Of a stretch of DNA of 64,000 bases, positions 1 through 9,679 are shown piece by piece; positions within the stretch are counted from its first letter, which is position 1; the number at the start of each line of letters is the position of its first letter. The notes beneath the pieces are model-generated. The model did not search any database. It was given only the letters and a program-made list of their open reading frames with translations, and was not told the DNA's origin. Made by a program: the position numbers and the translations under genes. The DNA is taken from positions 20,222,906 through 20,286,905 of the forward strand of contig OX393566.1 in the NCBI GenBank assembly GCA_947652115.1, written 5' to 3'. This stretch comes from Blastomussa wellsi. Taxonomy: Eukaryota > Cnidaria > Anthozoa > Scleractinia > Plerogyridae.

Positions 1-709
1 ATGCAAATCAGTTTGTGATGTCAAATCGGGAATAGACCCACGCCCCTTCTGACTCGGTCGTGGAACAAATGATGCACAGTTTATCGTAACTTTTGACTGC
101 TATAAATAGTCAGAATTTGGTAAAAAGGTGCAATGCGTTTCAAATTGGTGCAAAGGTTTATTCTAGCGAAAAAAATATTTTGGGGTTAGGTGCACTTTAA
201 GGTTTGTCATGAATGAGGAGAACTGAACTTGACGCAGTTTTTAACTGGGTTGGGAGACAGTTACAGACGGTACTAGCACGATTTGTGATGGTGGCTTATG
301 ACGTCAGATGACGCACCAACAAAACTTATGCCATCTTGTAGAGCAAGCTCACAGTTTTCCATTCAAGGTGAACATATTTTTGTGTGACTTTTGGAGCGAA
401 AACCTAAGTTGGGGAGAGGGATCCATGAACCCCCTTTGTACCACCATGTGGGGTATGAGTTTGCGTGGGTTAATTTTATTCACTTTCTTACATTTTTATT
501 ATTACCGTTTCAAACTAACGCACTGTTTTAAAAACTCATTATTTGGTTGTAAAACATTTTCGCCACATAATTTATTTGATATTCTGCTACAATTTAAATG
601 ATTAAATATAAATGCAAGTTGCAATGTAAATAGTAGCACCCGAGACTTGTCAAAGGAACCTCACCGGCTCCGAAAATAAACTAAAAAATAATAACTGATA
701 GTTTATGGC
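1..709. other. Non-coding flank, nothing recognised
   Basis: I see no conserved coding sequence, terminal repeats or RNA gene here. The open frame at 308-601 has no recognisable domain. The stretch lies just 3' of the minus-strand GPCR gene, so its right end probably holds that gene's 3' UTR. Confidence 0.4.
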
Positions 710-1609
710 TTATAAATGTGTAGCAAATTTTCGTTTCTCAGCTACACTGCGTATCTTGGGAGGGACGACTCTTAATTCAATGTTTTGTCGCCGCTTCTTC
801 CTCCAGCACTTTTTCAAAGCGTCCTTAAACATTGGCATCCTAAAGCTGTACACGAATGGATTAATCATGGAATTCGCGAGATGAAGAACAGTCACAGACC
901 ACACAATCGACGGAGAAAAACATGCACAGAAGTCTTTTATTAGGAGTATAACGAAAGCTGGTAGCCAAAAGACAAGGGATACACCAACCACTATAAACAA
1001 TGTTCTTGACATTCGCAAATTTTGTTCCCTTGATGTTTGCCTATGGATTTCTAAATCAGGTACTGTGCAGTGTAAACGCGAACGAATTATTAGGTAGCTA
1101 ACGCAGATTACAAACAGTGATATAAACAAGCACGAAGCATACGTGACCGCTGCGTAGATGATGTCTACGTGGTATATCGTTAGTAGTGGCAATCCAGCCA
1201 TGGACAATCCAACCACCCAGACGACAACGATGCTATAAATGTACGCTCGAGTGCTTGTTACGCGATGGCGAAGTGGCCTCAACACGGCGTAAACGCGTTC
1301 CAGTGAAATGAGGGTAAGAAAAAACACTGAAGTACTCGAGCCAAACGCTTCGAATGCCCACCAAGGACTTTGGGTTTTATCGGCTTCCATTCCATCAGTG
1401 GGAATTGTGTGTGTCGCTAGAACCAGAGTTTCTCCAATTCCTGCAAGTAAATCAGCGGCGGCAAGGTTAATCAGAGGGAGATATGTTCGTCTTAGATGGA
1501 ATCTCTGAGTCCAAAATACAAAAATGGTGAACACGTTTCCAATGATGACGACGCCTGCCTCGAGCGCAATGATAACGATGAATGTAATGGCGGTTGTCGT
1601 GAATGGCAT
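710..1609 (-). CDS. Class A (rhodopsin-like) orphan GPCR, single exon
   Basis: A 299-residue seven-transmembrane receptor in one uninterrupted frame. Class A landmarks are visible: TM1 GN at residues 24-25, TM2 LAAAD near 49-53, TM3 ERV (E/DRY equivalent) at 104-106, TM6 FWLP at 214-217 and TM7 NPFVY at 250-254, followed by a basic tail with a Cys (KKCWRKK) that could be palmitoylated. The usual TM3 cysteine and an ECL2 cysteine are both missing, as known for melanocortin, lysophospholipid and cannabinoid receptors; that points to the MECA-like group, but the ligand is unknown. It should act in the plasma membrane through G proteins. The start is the first Met before TM1; the N-terminus is very short and there is no signal peptide. 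A paralog lies at 4762-5649 on the same strand, suggesting tandem duplication. Confidence 0.85.
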   Translation of the reverse strand: MPFTTTAITFIVIIALEAGVVIIGNVFTIFVFWTQRFHLRRTYLPLINLAAADLLAGIGETLVLATHTIPTDGMEADKTQSPWWAFEAFGSSTSVFFLTLISLERVYAVLRPLRHRVTSTRAYIYSIVVVWVVGLSMAGLPLLTIYHVDIIYAAVTYASCLFISLFVICVSYLIIRSRLHCTVPDLEIHRQTSREQNLRMSRTLFIVVGVSLVFWLPAFVILLIKDFCACFSPSIVWSVTVLHLANSMINPFVYSFRMPMFKDALKKCWRKKRRQNIELRVVPPKIRSVAEKRKFATHL

Positions 1610-3002
1610 GCTGTGGGTTTTCTTGTGGATATGCTACCTCTCCGTGTTAAAAAGATATTTTGTGTGAGCTTAATTTGCACCTCTGGACAAGATGTCCTGA
1701 TCGTGTTCGCTAGACACTAATTTACTTTCCACGAACGAAAGTGAAAGACATACAGAGATTCCTACTCAGAAAAGTGTGCACAAGGCCGGCAATGTGATCT
1801 TAACTTTAAAGACATATTCAAATTAGTTTATCCACTCGGAGAAATCACTTGATAACAATCAGTGATCCAAAATGAATGCGCACTTTCTATATTTCCATAT
1901 AGGAAATAATATGACTATTTTTATTGCTCCAGCATCATTTCCCTAGTTGACTGCTAACCGAAACCATCGAAGCCAAAAAGAGATGTACGTTCTAAAAGAA
2001 ATCATTAAGTGATAATTAAATTAACGCTATGTAGCACTTTAATTACTGGACGTGCATCCTTTGCGACTGACGAAGGGGTTCTTCCCGAAACGTCTCGTTT
2101 CTTTTTAATATAAGAACAAGAGCACTTTCTCAAAAAAAAAAACGTTCTTCATCATTAAGGGATGCTCATTGAACATTATTTGAAAACTGACATGTTCAAT
2201 TTGAATTTTATCTCTACCTCCCGTCTCATAGCGACCAAATATATCATTAAAACAAGGGTGTCCACATTGTATTTACGGTGGTACGTGTCACCATTAGCCA
2301 CTTCCATGATTAAAAATCATTATTTTGTATTACGAAAACAGTGATCAAAATCACAGATAATTTGAAAATCGTCGCATCTATTTCTCTTTAATCCTTCAAA
2401 TGTTGCCTTCTTTAAACACAGGTGACTGTGAGTAAATATACAGCGATGATTCAAACGCTAATTTCGTCAAAATAACCTTTATTAGAATAACTATTACTAT
2501 TACGGTAACTCAGTAATGCATGCGCTTATTTCGGGAGCACAGAAAAGCCAAACCCATAAGATATGACACTTTTACTTTGTCATATAACTAAGCCCCGTTT
2601 ACTCTGCTACCTTTCAGCTTACAGGTTTAGGCCTAGAACTCTCGAAAAAGCCTTTCGAAAATTTTGGGTTCGTCAATTTTATCATCGATCAAATTGGACA
2701 AGGAAAACTAATAAGAAAGGCGATATTTGAACAAGCTTTGAAAAGTTGATTATCATATTAATTAACTGGATCTGGCTAAAAAGTAAACAAAAATGTGATG
2801 CTGGGCTTCAAGGGCTTATAAATTCGCTTCTTTAGTACCTTTTTGCAAAGCAATATAAATTTTAGAATATTGCGGCGTGAGAAAACGACTGCCAAAGATG
2901 ATAGTTTATACACCTGTTTTCATTTCGGTGTAGTGATGTATTTACATTCGACGGAACCAAACTGTAAGTGGTAGTGACAGAGAATGTAAATATTTTCCGA
3001 TA
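1610..3002. other. Intergenic, upstream of the first GPCR
   Basis: No gene recognised. It should contain the promoter of the GPCR starting at 1609. A short hairpin-prone segment at about 2062-2098 resembles sequences near Penelope-like elements but is too weak to name. Confidence 0.35.
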
Positions 3003-3181
3003 ATGCCACTTCAGAAAATACCATAATACTTTTTGTTTGTCCCCAAAATTTTGCATAAGCATTGTTTTTGGTTTCTCTTGGGACCATTGTCAGTCCCATG
3101 AGAAACTGGAAACAATGCATGCTTATGCAAAATTTTGGGGACAAACAAAGAGCATTACGATATTTTCCGAAGTGGCCCATG
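3003..3181. repeat. Foldback (inverted-repeat) element
   Basis: The left half (about 3003-3085) and right half (about 3095-3181) are imperfect reverse complements, sharing TTTGTTTGTCCCCAAAATTT and GCATAAGCA segments, with a short loop near 3090. The size of about 180 bp and long arms suggest a foldback MITE. I could not define target duplications. Confidence 0.6.
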
Positions 3182-4346
3182 GGTATGGAACGCGCGTGCG
3201 CTGCTATAGCGATACTCGCTGTTTGCAAGCATTTCTTTTGATATTCAAATTTGCCAACCGCTGGAACAAAAGTGGTTGACGGCCAATCAACCTCTGGTTG
3301 GCACATTAATGCCAATAGATGACGTAACGATGAACATCGCTATTGCTATTGTAGCTAGGTGTCCCCAATTAGTATACACTGTATGCTAGCGACCTCGACA
3401 CGTTAATAAAGTTCTTATCTTATCTTATCTAGCGTTAATAAAGGCTTTTGTTGTGTGTATATATAAGGATTGACGGTTGTAATGTATTCATCTTAGCTCT
3501 CGAACTTTCAAAATTTATTTTAGGGCGTGCTTTATGGTTAGGTACTAAAGCGCCCAAGCTGCAACCCAGTATTTTTTCAATACTGAATCTGACGAGTGTG
3601 TATACTGTTATTTATCTCTAACCGTACCCCCAGAGGTTGGTTTACCTGGATTTTGTTGGGGAGTACGTTCCCATTTTTCCCACTGGGTTTTGGGGTTTTC
3701 GTATTAGGCCGTTGCACGGTCTTAATGTTATAGCCTGAGTGCACCGGTATGTCTAGTTTACTGTGAACTTTGTAACTAACATCCTACTTGAACTCTGTAC
3801 AGTACGCGGACGACATTAAACACTCAGGCTCACAGTTCGAGCTGCAGACCCACTCCTGTGTACGAGTCGTGAGTATAAAAGGGAGTCCTTTTTTGGTGCA
3901 GGCATATTTCCACCTTTCGAATTTTTTCTTTTACTTGAAAAGATAAACAACAATCTTATTATTAAGAGGTATTTCTGACGAATGATTAAAGGGGCATTGT
4001 CAAGGGGATTTTGAAGTGTTTAGGTCAATTCAGTGCTATATTCATTGCTTGATAGCTTTACTAGTACAAAAAATACTCCTGCAGGATTGCGAAGAAGATA
4101 TCAAATGGAAATTTAGCGCTAGTATTAGCTATAGATTAAAGTAAGAGAGGTAACAGAAAGGCATTTTACGTGGCATGCGTTCGGTCGTTGATTGTTTACA
4201 TACCTTCCACGTTTCGTGGCCGAATTTCGTGCTCTATATGGATCGTGTTGTAATTCGGGATACGATGTTTATGTAATATTTAATGACAACAGCAAGTGTA
4301 TTTTTGCTGCCAGAGCGCCGTTCAATATACCGCATTTTGACTGAGT
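3182..4346. other. Intergenic, nothing recognised
   Basis: No coding domain or terminal repeat recognised. A short TTATC tandem (about 3412-3430) is the only visible simple repeat. Confidence 0.35.
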
Positions 4347-4725
4347 GTGAACATTGGCATAGTGGAACATTTGGCACTGTACAACATTGGTACAATGGAA
4401 CATTGGCACTGTACGACATTGACACAGTGGAACATTAATTATTGCCACTCAGTACAACATTGGCACAGTGGAACATTAATTATTGCCACTCAGTACAACA
4501 TTGGCACAGTGGAACATTGGCATAGTGGAACTGGCACTGTAGATCATAGGCATAGTGGAACTGGCACTGTAGATCATTGGCATAGTGGAACTGGCACTGT
4601 AGAACATTGGTAGCGTGGAACATTGGCACAGTGGAACATTGGAACAGTGGAACATTGGCACAGTTGAACGTTGACGCAGTGGAAAATTGACATAGTGGAA
4701 CATTGGCACCGTGGAACAGTGCTTG
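4347..4725. repeat. Minisatellite, 16-17-bp unit
   Basis: Degenerate tandem copies of a unit like GGCACAGTGGAACATT, with variants GGCATAGTGGAACTGGCAC and GGCACTGTAGAACATT. Open frames across it (both strands) are by-products of the repeat. It lies directly 3' of the second GPCR gene. Confidence 0.85.
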
Positions 4726-4761
4726 TTGTGCACATTGTTTAGTCGTAATTATTCCATGTTT

Positions 4762-5649
4762 CTAGGTGCCTTCGTTGTGCAGCTGATTGGAAGAGATAGC
4801 TCTTAAATCAAAATTCTGTCTCCGCTTCCTCTGCCAGCACTTTTTTAAAGCATCTTTAAATATTGGCATTCTAAAGCTGTAAACCAATGGATTCACCATA
4901 GAATTTGCTAGATGAAGAATATACACAGACCACAATACAGTCGGGGAAACTGAACACTGCAAGCAGAAATATTTTATGTTGTACAATAAGAAAGCAGGCA
5001 GCCAAAAGACAAGTGACACAGCAATTGTTATGTAACATGTCTTTGAAATTCGCAAGTTCTGCTCAGTTAAGTTTCTGTTGTGGACCTGTAATTTGGGTGC
5101 CTTACAGTGCAGCTGCGAACAGATTGTTAGGTAGCTTACACAGATCACCAACAGAGAAATGAATAGTAACGAAGACTCAGTGACAGTGGGATACACGGTA
5201 TCTACTTCTGGGTGATATATCGTTAAAAGCCGAAGTGCAAAAATGCACCCTCCAGTTAGCCAAACGAAAAGAATGCTGTAATTGTAAGCTCGAGTGTTTG
5301 TTACGCGATGGCGGAGTGGCCACCTCACGGCGTAAACGCGTTCCAACGAAACAAGAGCAAGGAGAAGCACTGAAGTGCCCGATCCAAAGACTTGAAAAGC
5401 CAACGAAGTATCGTATGAAATACGTGCTTGATTTATAGCGGTAGGAATTCTATGGGTCGCCAGTACTACAACTTCTGCTGTTCCCACAAGCAAATCAGCA
5501 ACGGCGAGATTGATAAGAAGAACAGAAAGCCGTTTTAAATAGGTTCTCTGAGTCCAAAACACAAAAATGGTGAATATATTTCCAATAATAATGACGACTG
5601 CTTCGAATGCAAATACCGTGAAAAATGCAATGGTGGTTGCGCTAATCAT
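4762..5649 (-). CDS. Class A orphan GPCR, paralog of the 710-1609 gene
   Basis: A 295-residue single-exon seven-transmembrane receptor. Visible landmarks: GN in TM1 (23-24), AVAD in TM2 (49-52), ERV at the TM3 end (103-105), FWLP in TM6 and NPLVY in TM7, then a basic tail with KKCW. It shares long blocks with the upstream receptor, including FVFWTQR after TM1, RHRVT after TM3, and the TM7 block LANSM(I/V)NP(F/L)VYSFRMP. Like its paralog it lacks the TM3 cysteine of the common class A disulfide. ECL2 reads YHPEVD where the paralog reads YHVDI, so ligand contacts may differ. The first Met just before TM1 is the likely start. The ligand is not identifiable from sequence. Confidence 0.85.
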   Translation of the reverse strand: MISATTIAFFTVFAFEAVVIIIGNIFTIFVFWTQRTYLKRLSVLLINLAVADLLVGTAEVVVLATHRIPTAINQARISYDTSLAFQVFGSGTSVLLLALVSLERVYAVRWPLRHRVTNTRAYNYSILFVWLTGGCIFALRLLTIYHPEVDTVYPTVTESSLLFISLLVICVSYLTICSQLHCKAPKLQVHNRNLTEQNLRISKTCYITIAVSLVFWLPAFLLYNIKYFCLQCSVSPTVLWSVYILHLANSMVNPLVYSFRMPIFKDALKKCWQRKRRQNFDLRAISSNQLHNEGT

Positions 5650-6648
5650 GATATCGCCGTTGTTGTGTTTGCTTCTTTCTATTTTCCCAGTTCAGCTTAG
5701 AACTATCGAATATAACGTCCAGTGAGAATCTTATTGATTGTGCTAACCTCGAGCACATCTGTTCAGTTGTTTTGAACAAATTGTCCAATGTCGGAGTTAA
5801 AGAGTGATCGTGGCAACAACACCTTATGCTTATGTTATTTTTAAGATCCAAGTTTACTGACAAAAGGTTGACTGCAATATTCATTTTATTCAATATTTAT
5901 TTTCCTTAGGTTATTTGTCAGCAAAGCCAATGAAATGCAAAGCTCAAAACATTTGCATGAATGCATTGTCACTGAAAGAGAACAAAAAACAATAAGATTC
6001 AGAAGCCAATATTTATTTATTTACAACGCTGAAAGTAGAACTCACTTTGTATTTCCGCTATAGCATTTTTGTTTCCCGTTTAATAATTTTAATTACTTGG
6101 CTTCACACTAGAAGCTAAGTTAGTTTCAAGTAAGGAATTAATTCGAGTTTACTTGAAAATCTCTGGTTGCGCTGTTGAAAACTTGGCTTCACACGTGATA
6201 ACAAAGAATATTTACCTGAGTCATGAGCACAAGCTGTCAATCAACTCCGGTCCTTTTATCTGCCGGTTTATCACAATCGTGGCACGCCGTGCGTGGATTT
6301 CATTTCATTGGTCAAGTGAGCTCTCAAGTGTGGCGTAGGCCATGCTTGGAGGCGCACTTCGGCTTCTTAGAACTACGAACGTTTCCATGGTCACTAATTA
6401 AAGTTCAAGTATAGGTACATTTTATCCCTTCACACTTAAAGTAGGTTTCAAGTGTACTTACAAGTTCTAGTGTAATATCGTTGACGAGAATATGATGTCT
6501 TTTTAGACAGAAGCCGGCGTTTCATCGCTAATCAATTATAATTCAGTAGATTCTCAATTCCGGATCGATATTGAATTTTCAATTAACTTCCTGACTGGCT
6601 TTCAAGTTACGGAGATGCAAAATCGCGCAGAATATTTCCTGGTACTTA
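5650..6648. other. Intergenic, upstream of the second GPCR
   Basis: No conserved gene seen; presumably holds the promoter of the GPCR starting at 5649. The open frames at 6153-6414 show no domain. Confidence 0.35.
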
Positions 6649-6656
6649 GCCGACGA

Positions 6657-6983
6657 CAGGGACGGCGGAGCGTATTTGAAAGTGGGGGGGGGGGGGGTGG
6701 GGGGGGGTGGGGGGGGCTTGAAAATGAGCGCCGGTGGCGCAACTTTCTAGGGGGGGGGGTCTGAAATCTGGAGGCTCGGAAATGGTATTTTCAACGTTCT
6801 CCATGATATATTTCTTAAAAAAAGACAACCTGGATAAGTGTAAAATGAAAGGTACTTTTTGTGCTACAGCAATATTTTGGAAGTTTTGTAAATACGAACC
6901 TTGTATTAAAACAAAAAAATTGTCATTGTCGTAAAAAGTGGGGGGGCTGAAGCCCCCCAGCCCCCCCGGCTCCGCCGTCCCTG
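6657..6983. mobile_element. hAT-like MITE with 8-bp target duplication
   Basis: Perfect 15-bp terminal inverted repeats (CAGGGACGGCGGAGC at the left, its complement at the right) bound a 327-bp element with no transposase. The 8-bp sequence GCCGACGA occurs immediately before (6649-6656) and after (6984-6991), the duplication length expected of hAT transposases. The inside contains long G runs (about 6685-6717) and matching C-rich blocks near 6951-6969, giving strong strand asymmetry and G-quadruplex potential. Confidence 0.85.
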
Positions 6984-7201
6984 GCCGACGAGGCCGTAAA
7001 ATCAGGCAATATTCCACAAGATCGAGCAGATAATTGTTTTATTATTCAACACATTGTCAACAAAGAGCATTTTACAGCTAGAAAAATTGCCGTTATGCGG
7101 AATATCTGTCATCTGCAGTTGACGGATATTGAGAGAATGATCACCATATATGGCAACGTGACAATTTGTTGACCGAAGCTGAGACTGCTGGGATTAATTA
7201 A

Positions 7202-7817
7202 GGTCATTCCCCTGTATTGCATTGCGCATCCTTGCTGCGCACGATTTATTGCGTCATCAGCGCGCGCACCTAAAAAAAAATGCGGCGTTTTATTTACGGC
7301 TTTGCTCGTGAAGGAGATAAATCGTCGTTTATCTCGTAAACGAGTATGGTGACCTATATTTTTTTACCCTTTTTCTGAGACTAGCAATCACTTTCTTCCT
7401 TTCACAGGAATATAAACAAATTCCCATTGCAGAAAAATAAATGATCGACGGAAACGTGAACTTACTGAACAGATATTGTGGCCTCTAGATCACTGCATAC
7501 TAGTAACAAGTTGAATCAAGGTCAACTGGAAATGCGTGTTTTCATAATGAAACATATATTAAACTGTTCCTTGAAGGCGATACGGTATATCTATAGTTTT
7601 TTCCCTTGTTTTGCTTTCTCCCTATTTTTTCTTCTCCCATAAGACGTGGCATGAGCTAGTCAAATGAAAACTTTTCTGAAGCTGATATTTTAATGAATTA
7701 TGGGGTATTTTCAAGGTGCTCCTGCTCCTAAACGAATATGGGAACCCCTCTTTTTCATTACAAAATTTAAATACCCTTACGATGAACAACAAATGGACAA
7801 AGTTTGAACGAAAATCT
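7202..7817 (-). mobile_element. TTAA-type MITE, second copy (unoccupied Polinton target)
   Basis: On the minus strand this segment matches, almost base for base, the two pieces that flank the Polinton (36936-37315 and 54388-54624). One terminus, GGTCATTCCCCTG at 7202-7214, abuts TTAA (7198-7201). The opposite end is missing its last ~30 bp. Near 7450, where the other copy carries the Polinton, this copy is continuous (ATCATT in place of the duplicated ATTGTT). No transposase is encoded, so it is non-autonomous; the TTAA site fits piggyBac- or Kolobok-type mobilisation. Confidence 0.85.
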
Positions 7818-8064
7818 AAATTGGAATTGCATATTAACTAGGTCTAAATACTTATACATTTCACAAGAAAAGAATCATGATTGTATTAACGAAAGGTTTC
7901 TTCGTTTTGGCGTGGGGAGAATGGCGATTAGGAAATGGAAAGAAACTCACAAACGACAATGGCGGAAAAGAATACAAAAAAGCGATTAAGTAGAATATTA
8001 ATATTAATAATAATGATGTTAAGAAGCAAATCCCATCAGGCCATTATATTCATTTTTCTTTATT
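7818..8064. other. Intergenic, nothing recognised
   Basis: No gene or repeat boundary recognised between the TTAA MITE and the microsatellite. Confidence 0.3.
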
Positions 8065-8158
8065 GTTCATTAATTCGTTCGTTCGTTCGTTCACTCGTTC
8101 GTTCACTCGTTCGTTCGTTCGTTCGCTGGTTCGTTCGTTCGTTCGTTCATTCATTCAC
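8065..8158. repeat. (TTCG)n microsatellite
   Basis: Tetranucleotide array TTCG with interspersed TTCA/CTCG variants. Ser/Phe/Val/Arg-rich open frames across it are repeat artefacts. Confidence 0.9.
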
Positions 8159-8255
8159 GTTGCAAATGTCAAAAATTATGATACAGTGAAACAACTATAT
8201 AATCGAACTGCAAGATATTCAAACGTAACTGCCTCTTTGTTAATTAACATACCAG

Positions 8256-8556
8256 CTAATTCATTTTATATTCCGATTGTCTCATTACTCTACCACAAAA
8301 ATTTTCTACAATCTCTACAGTGGCAGAGCTCATTTTTGTTTTCCAATTATTAAGAACGTGCTTTGAGTCCCGGCTGGTGCTGTAAGCACTTCTGTGTCCA
8401 TTTGTTGATGTTGTCGTATGGTTCAGCCATTTCTTGATAGCATCCAACATCTCTTCACTCACAGTTGAAAGAGGATCCTGAGCGAGATCTTCAAACCGGA
8501 TTAACCTGTATCCATCAGGTAAAACACTTCTTATTAACATCCCAGCCTTGACATCA
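8256..8556 (-). pseudogene. Carbohydrate sulfotransferase, C-terminal piece cut off by a transposon
   Basis: About 95 codons closely similar to the C-terminal quarter of the intact sulfotransferase at 21270-22508: the DGYRLIRFEDLAQDP block, WLNHTT, and the SAYSTSR block. It begins at the same codon where the piece at 14481-15351 stops, so the two are one gene split by the element at 8557-14480. Relative to the intact paralog it also has a 21-bp in-frame deletion around 8455 (loss of a seven-residue stretch) and a shorter, different C-terminus. Without the N-terminal nucleotide-binding half it cannot be an enzyme. The transposon end next to this piece reads TTTTTGCAG in gene orientation, a possible 3' splice site, but I found no frame-compatible donor. 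Confidence 0.8.
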
Positions 8557-8579
8557 CACTGCAAAAACGGCCATTTCTC

Positions 8580-8765
8580 GAATGAGTTAAACTCACTCGT
8601 TTTTTGAGTAAACTGGTCATTTTACTCAGTATTTTGAGTATAGTTACTCTTAATATTAGTAAAATACTTTACTAAAAATAATGAGTACAGCTTACTCCCA
8701 AATTTGAGTAAAGTGTACAAAGAGTTAATTTACCCCAAAGTTGAGTGTAGAAACTACTCTAACAG
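8580..8765. repeat. Left subterminal TGAGTAA/TTACTCA repeats
   Basis: About a dozen copies in both orientations of a short motif like TTTACTCA / TGAGTAAA, close to the left terminus. The same motif fills the right subterminal region. In CACTA elements such arrays bind the transposase. Confidence 0.8.
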
Positions 8766-9002
8766 GAATGTATATTTCATTGTCAGTTCTTGTTACTTTT
8801 AAACTTTAATGTTTCACAGTGTAATAATTAAAATATTTACTTTTATTATATGGAGGAGAGTGTTTTTCTGGGAACTAAACCACTCGTAGATTCCATCCGC
8901 CACTTCATCCTGGCCCCGAGTGGCGTATTTTCCGTATGTCACCTTTGTGAGTGTCGTATCGTTCAATGACGTCACGATTCCCGCCTTTTGCTTTTGTTGA
9001 AT

Positions 9003-9401
9003 TTAGTCTCCATACGATAAAAAGAACATTACACGTTGGCTCGAAGATATGACGTTTATGTTCTCGTGGCAAGAACAATATCTCACGAGTGAGCTGCCAC
9101 TCGTGAGATATTGTCCTTGCCACTCGAACATAAAATTCACATCTTCTCGCCACCGTGTAATATCCTCTATATATTCATCGGGGTCAGGGGCTTCTTCAGG
9201 GTCACCTCTTTCGGCCGGATTTTTCTTTGCGAGCTCCCTTCGAATGTGAGTCTTGTAAGAAGCGAACTTGCGAAAAGATCGACCGCAATCGCTGCATGTT
9301 ATCGAAAAATTCGGCTCGTGGCTATGAATAAACTTTATGTGTCGTAAGAGCCTCTTGAAAGTATGGCCAAGAAATTCGTTGCAAAATGTGCAAGAATACA
9401 T
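9003..9401 (-). CDS. C2H2 zinc-finger protein, transposon-borne
   Basis: A 132-codon open frame with two zinc-finger-like units at the N-terminus: CTFC then histidines in HIKFIHSH (about residues 4-28), and CSDC with a single clear His in THIRR (about 36-53). The second unit lacks an obvious fourth ligand. The rest (TRWREDVNFMFEWQG onward) overlaps the hairpin at about 9040-9150 and is probably not native coding sequence, so the true gene may be spliced or truncated there. It is divergent from the SAM-domain gene, with 278 bp between the starts that may be a shared promoter. Both lie within the CACTA-like element. N-terminal C2H2 fingers occur in several animal DNA-transposon proteins; function here is unknown. 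Confidence 0.5.
   Translation of the reverse strand: MYSCTFCNEFLGHTFKRLLRHIKFIHSHEPNFSITCSDCGRSFRKFASYKTHIRRELAKKNPAERGDPEEAPDPDEYIEDITRWREDVNFMFEWQGQYLTSGSSLVRYCSCHENINVISSSQRVMFFLSYGD
9040..9150. repeat. Hairpin (inverted repeat)
   Basis: The halves flanking the centre at about 9094 (core CTCACGAGTG / CACTCGTGAG) are imperfect reverse complements over ~50 bp each. Likely a small foldback element that interrupts the 3' part of the zinc-finger frame. Confidence 0.7.
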
Positions 9402-9679
9402 AGCACGTGTCGTTTACTTCCACAAATGGTTTGTATTTTTCCCGCGACTGTGACCACAAAGCGCGGGAGGAGAGTGACGTGACAAGACACCGGAACAAAA
9501 ACACAGATCACGTGGATTTCCCGACCAATGGTTGACCAAGAAAAGAGCGCCAAACTCGGGTATTGGTGTCGTTGGTCGAACAAAGTTCAGTCTCTTTTGC
9601 ACTCGTCGTTCTTGACTGAGGAGTATTCTCGATTCTGCCCTTGTGTTTCAAAGATCCTACTTTCAAGCAGCCAGCAGTT

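Noticed and set aside
2062..2098. Hammerhead-ribozyme-like core (CTGACGA...GAAAC)
   Set aside because: The expected stem II closing pair and a matching cleavage-site strand are missing. A similar look-alike on the minus strand near 30190-30215 (CTGATGA...CGAAAC) fails on the same points.
4347..4733. His/Trp/Gly-rich ORFs in the minisatellite
   Set aside because: Periodicity equals the repeat unit; no independent coding signal.
7935..8353. Ser/Phe/Val/Arg-rich ORFs
   Set aside because: Generated by the (TTCG)n microsatellite.
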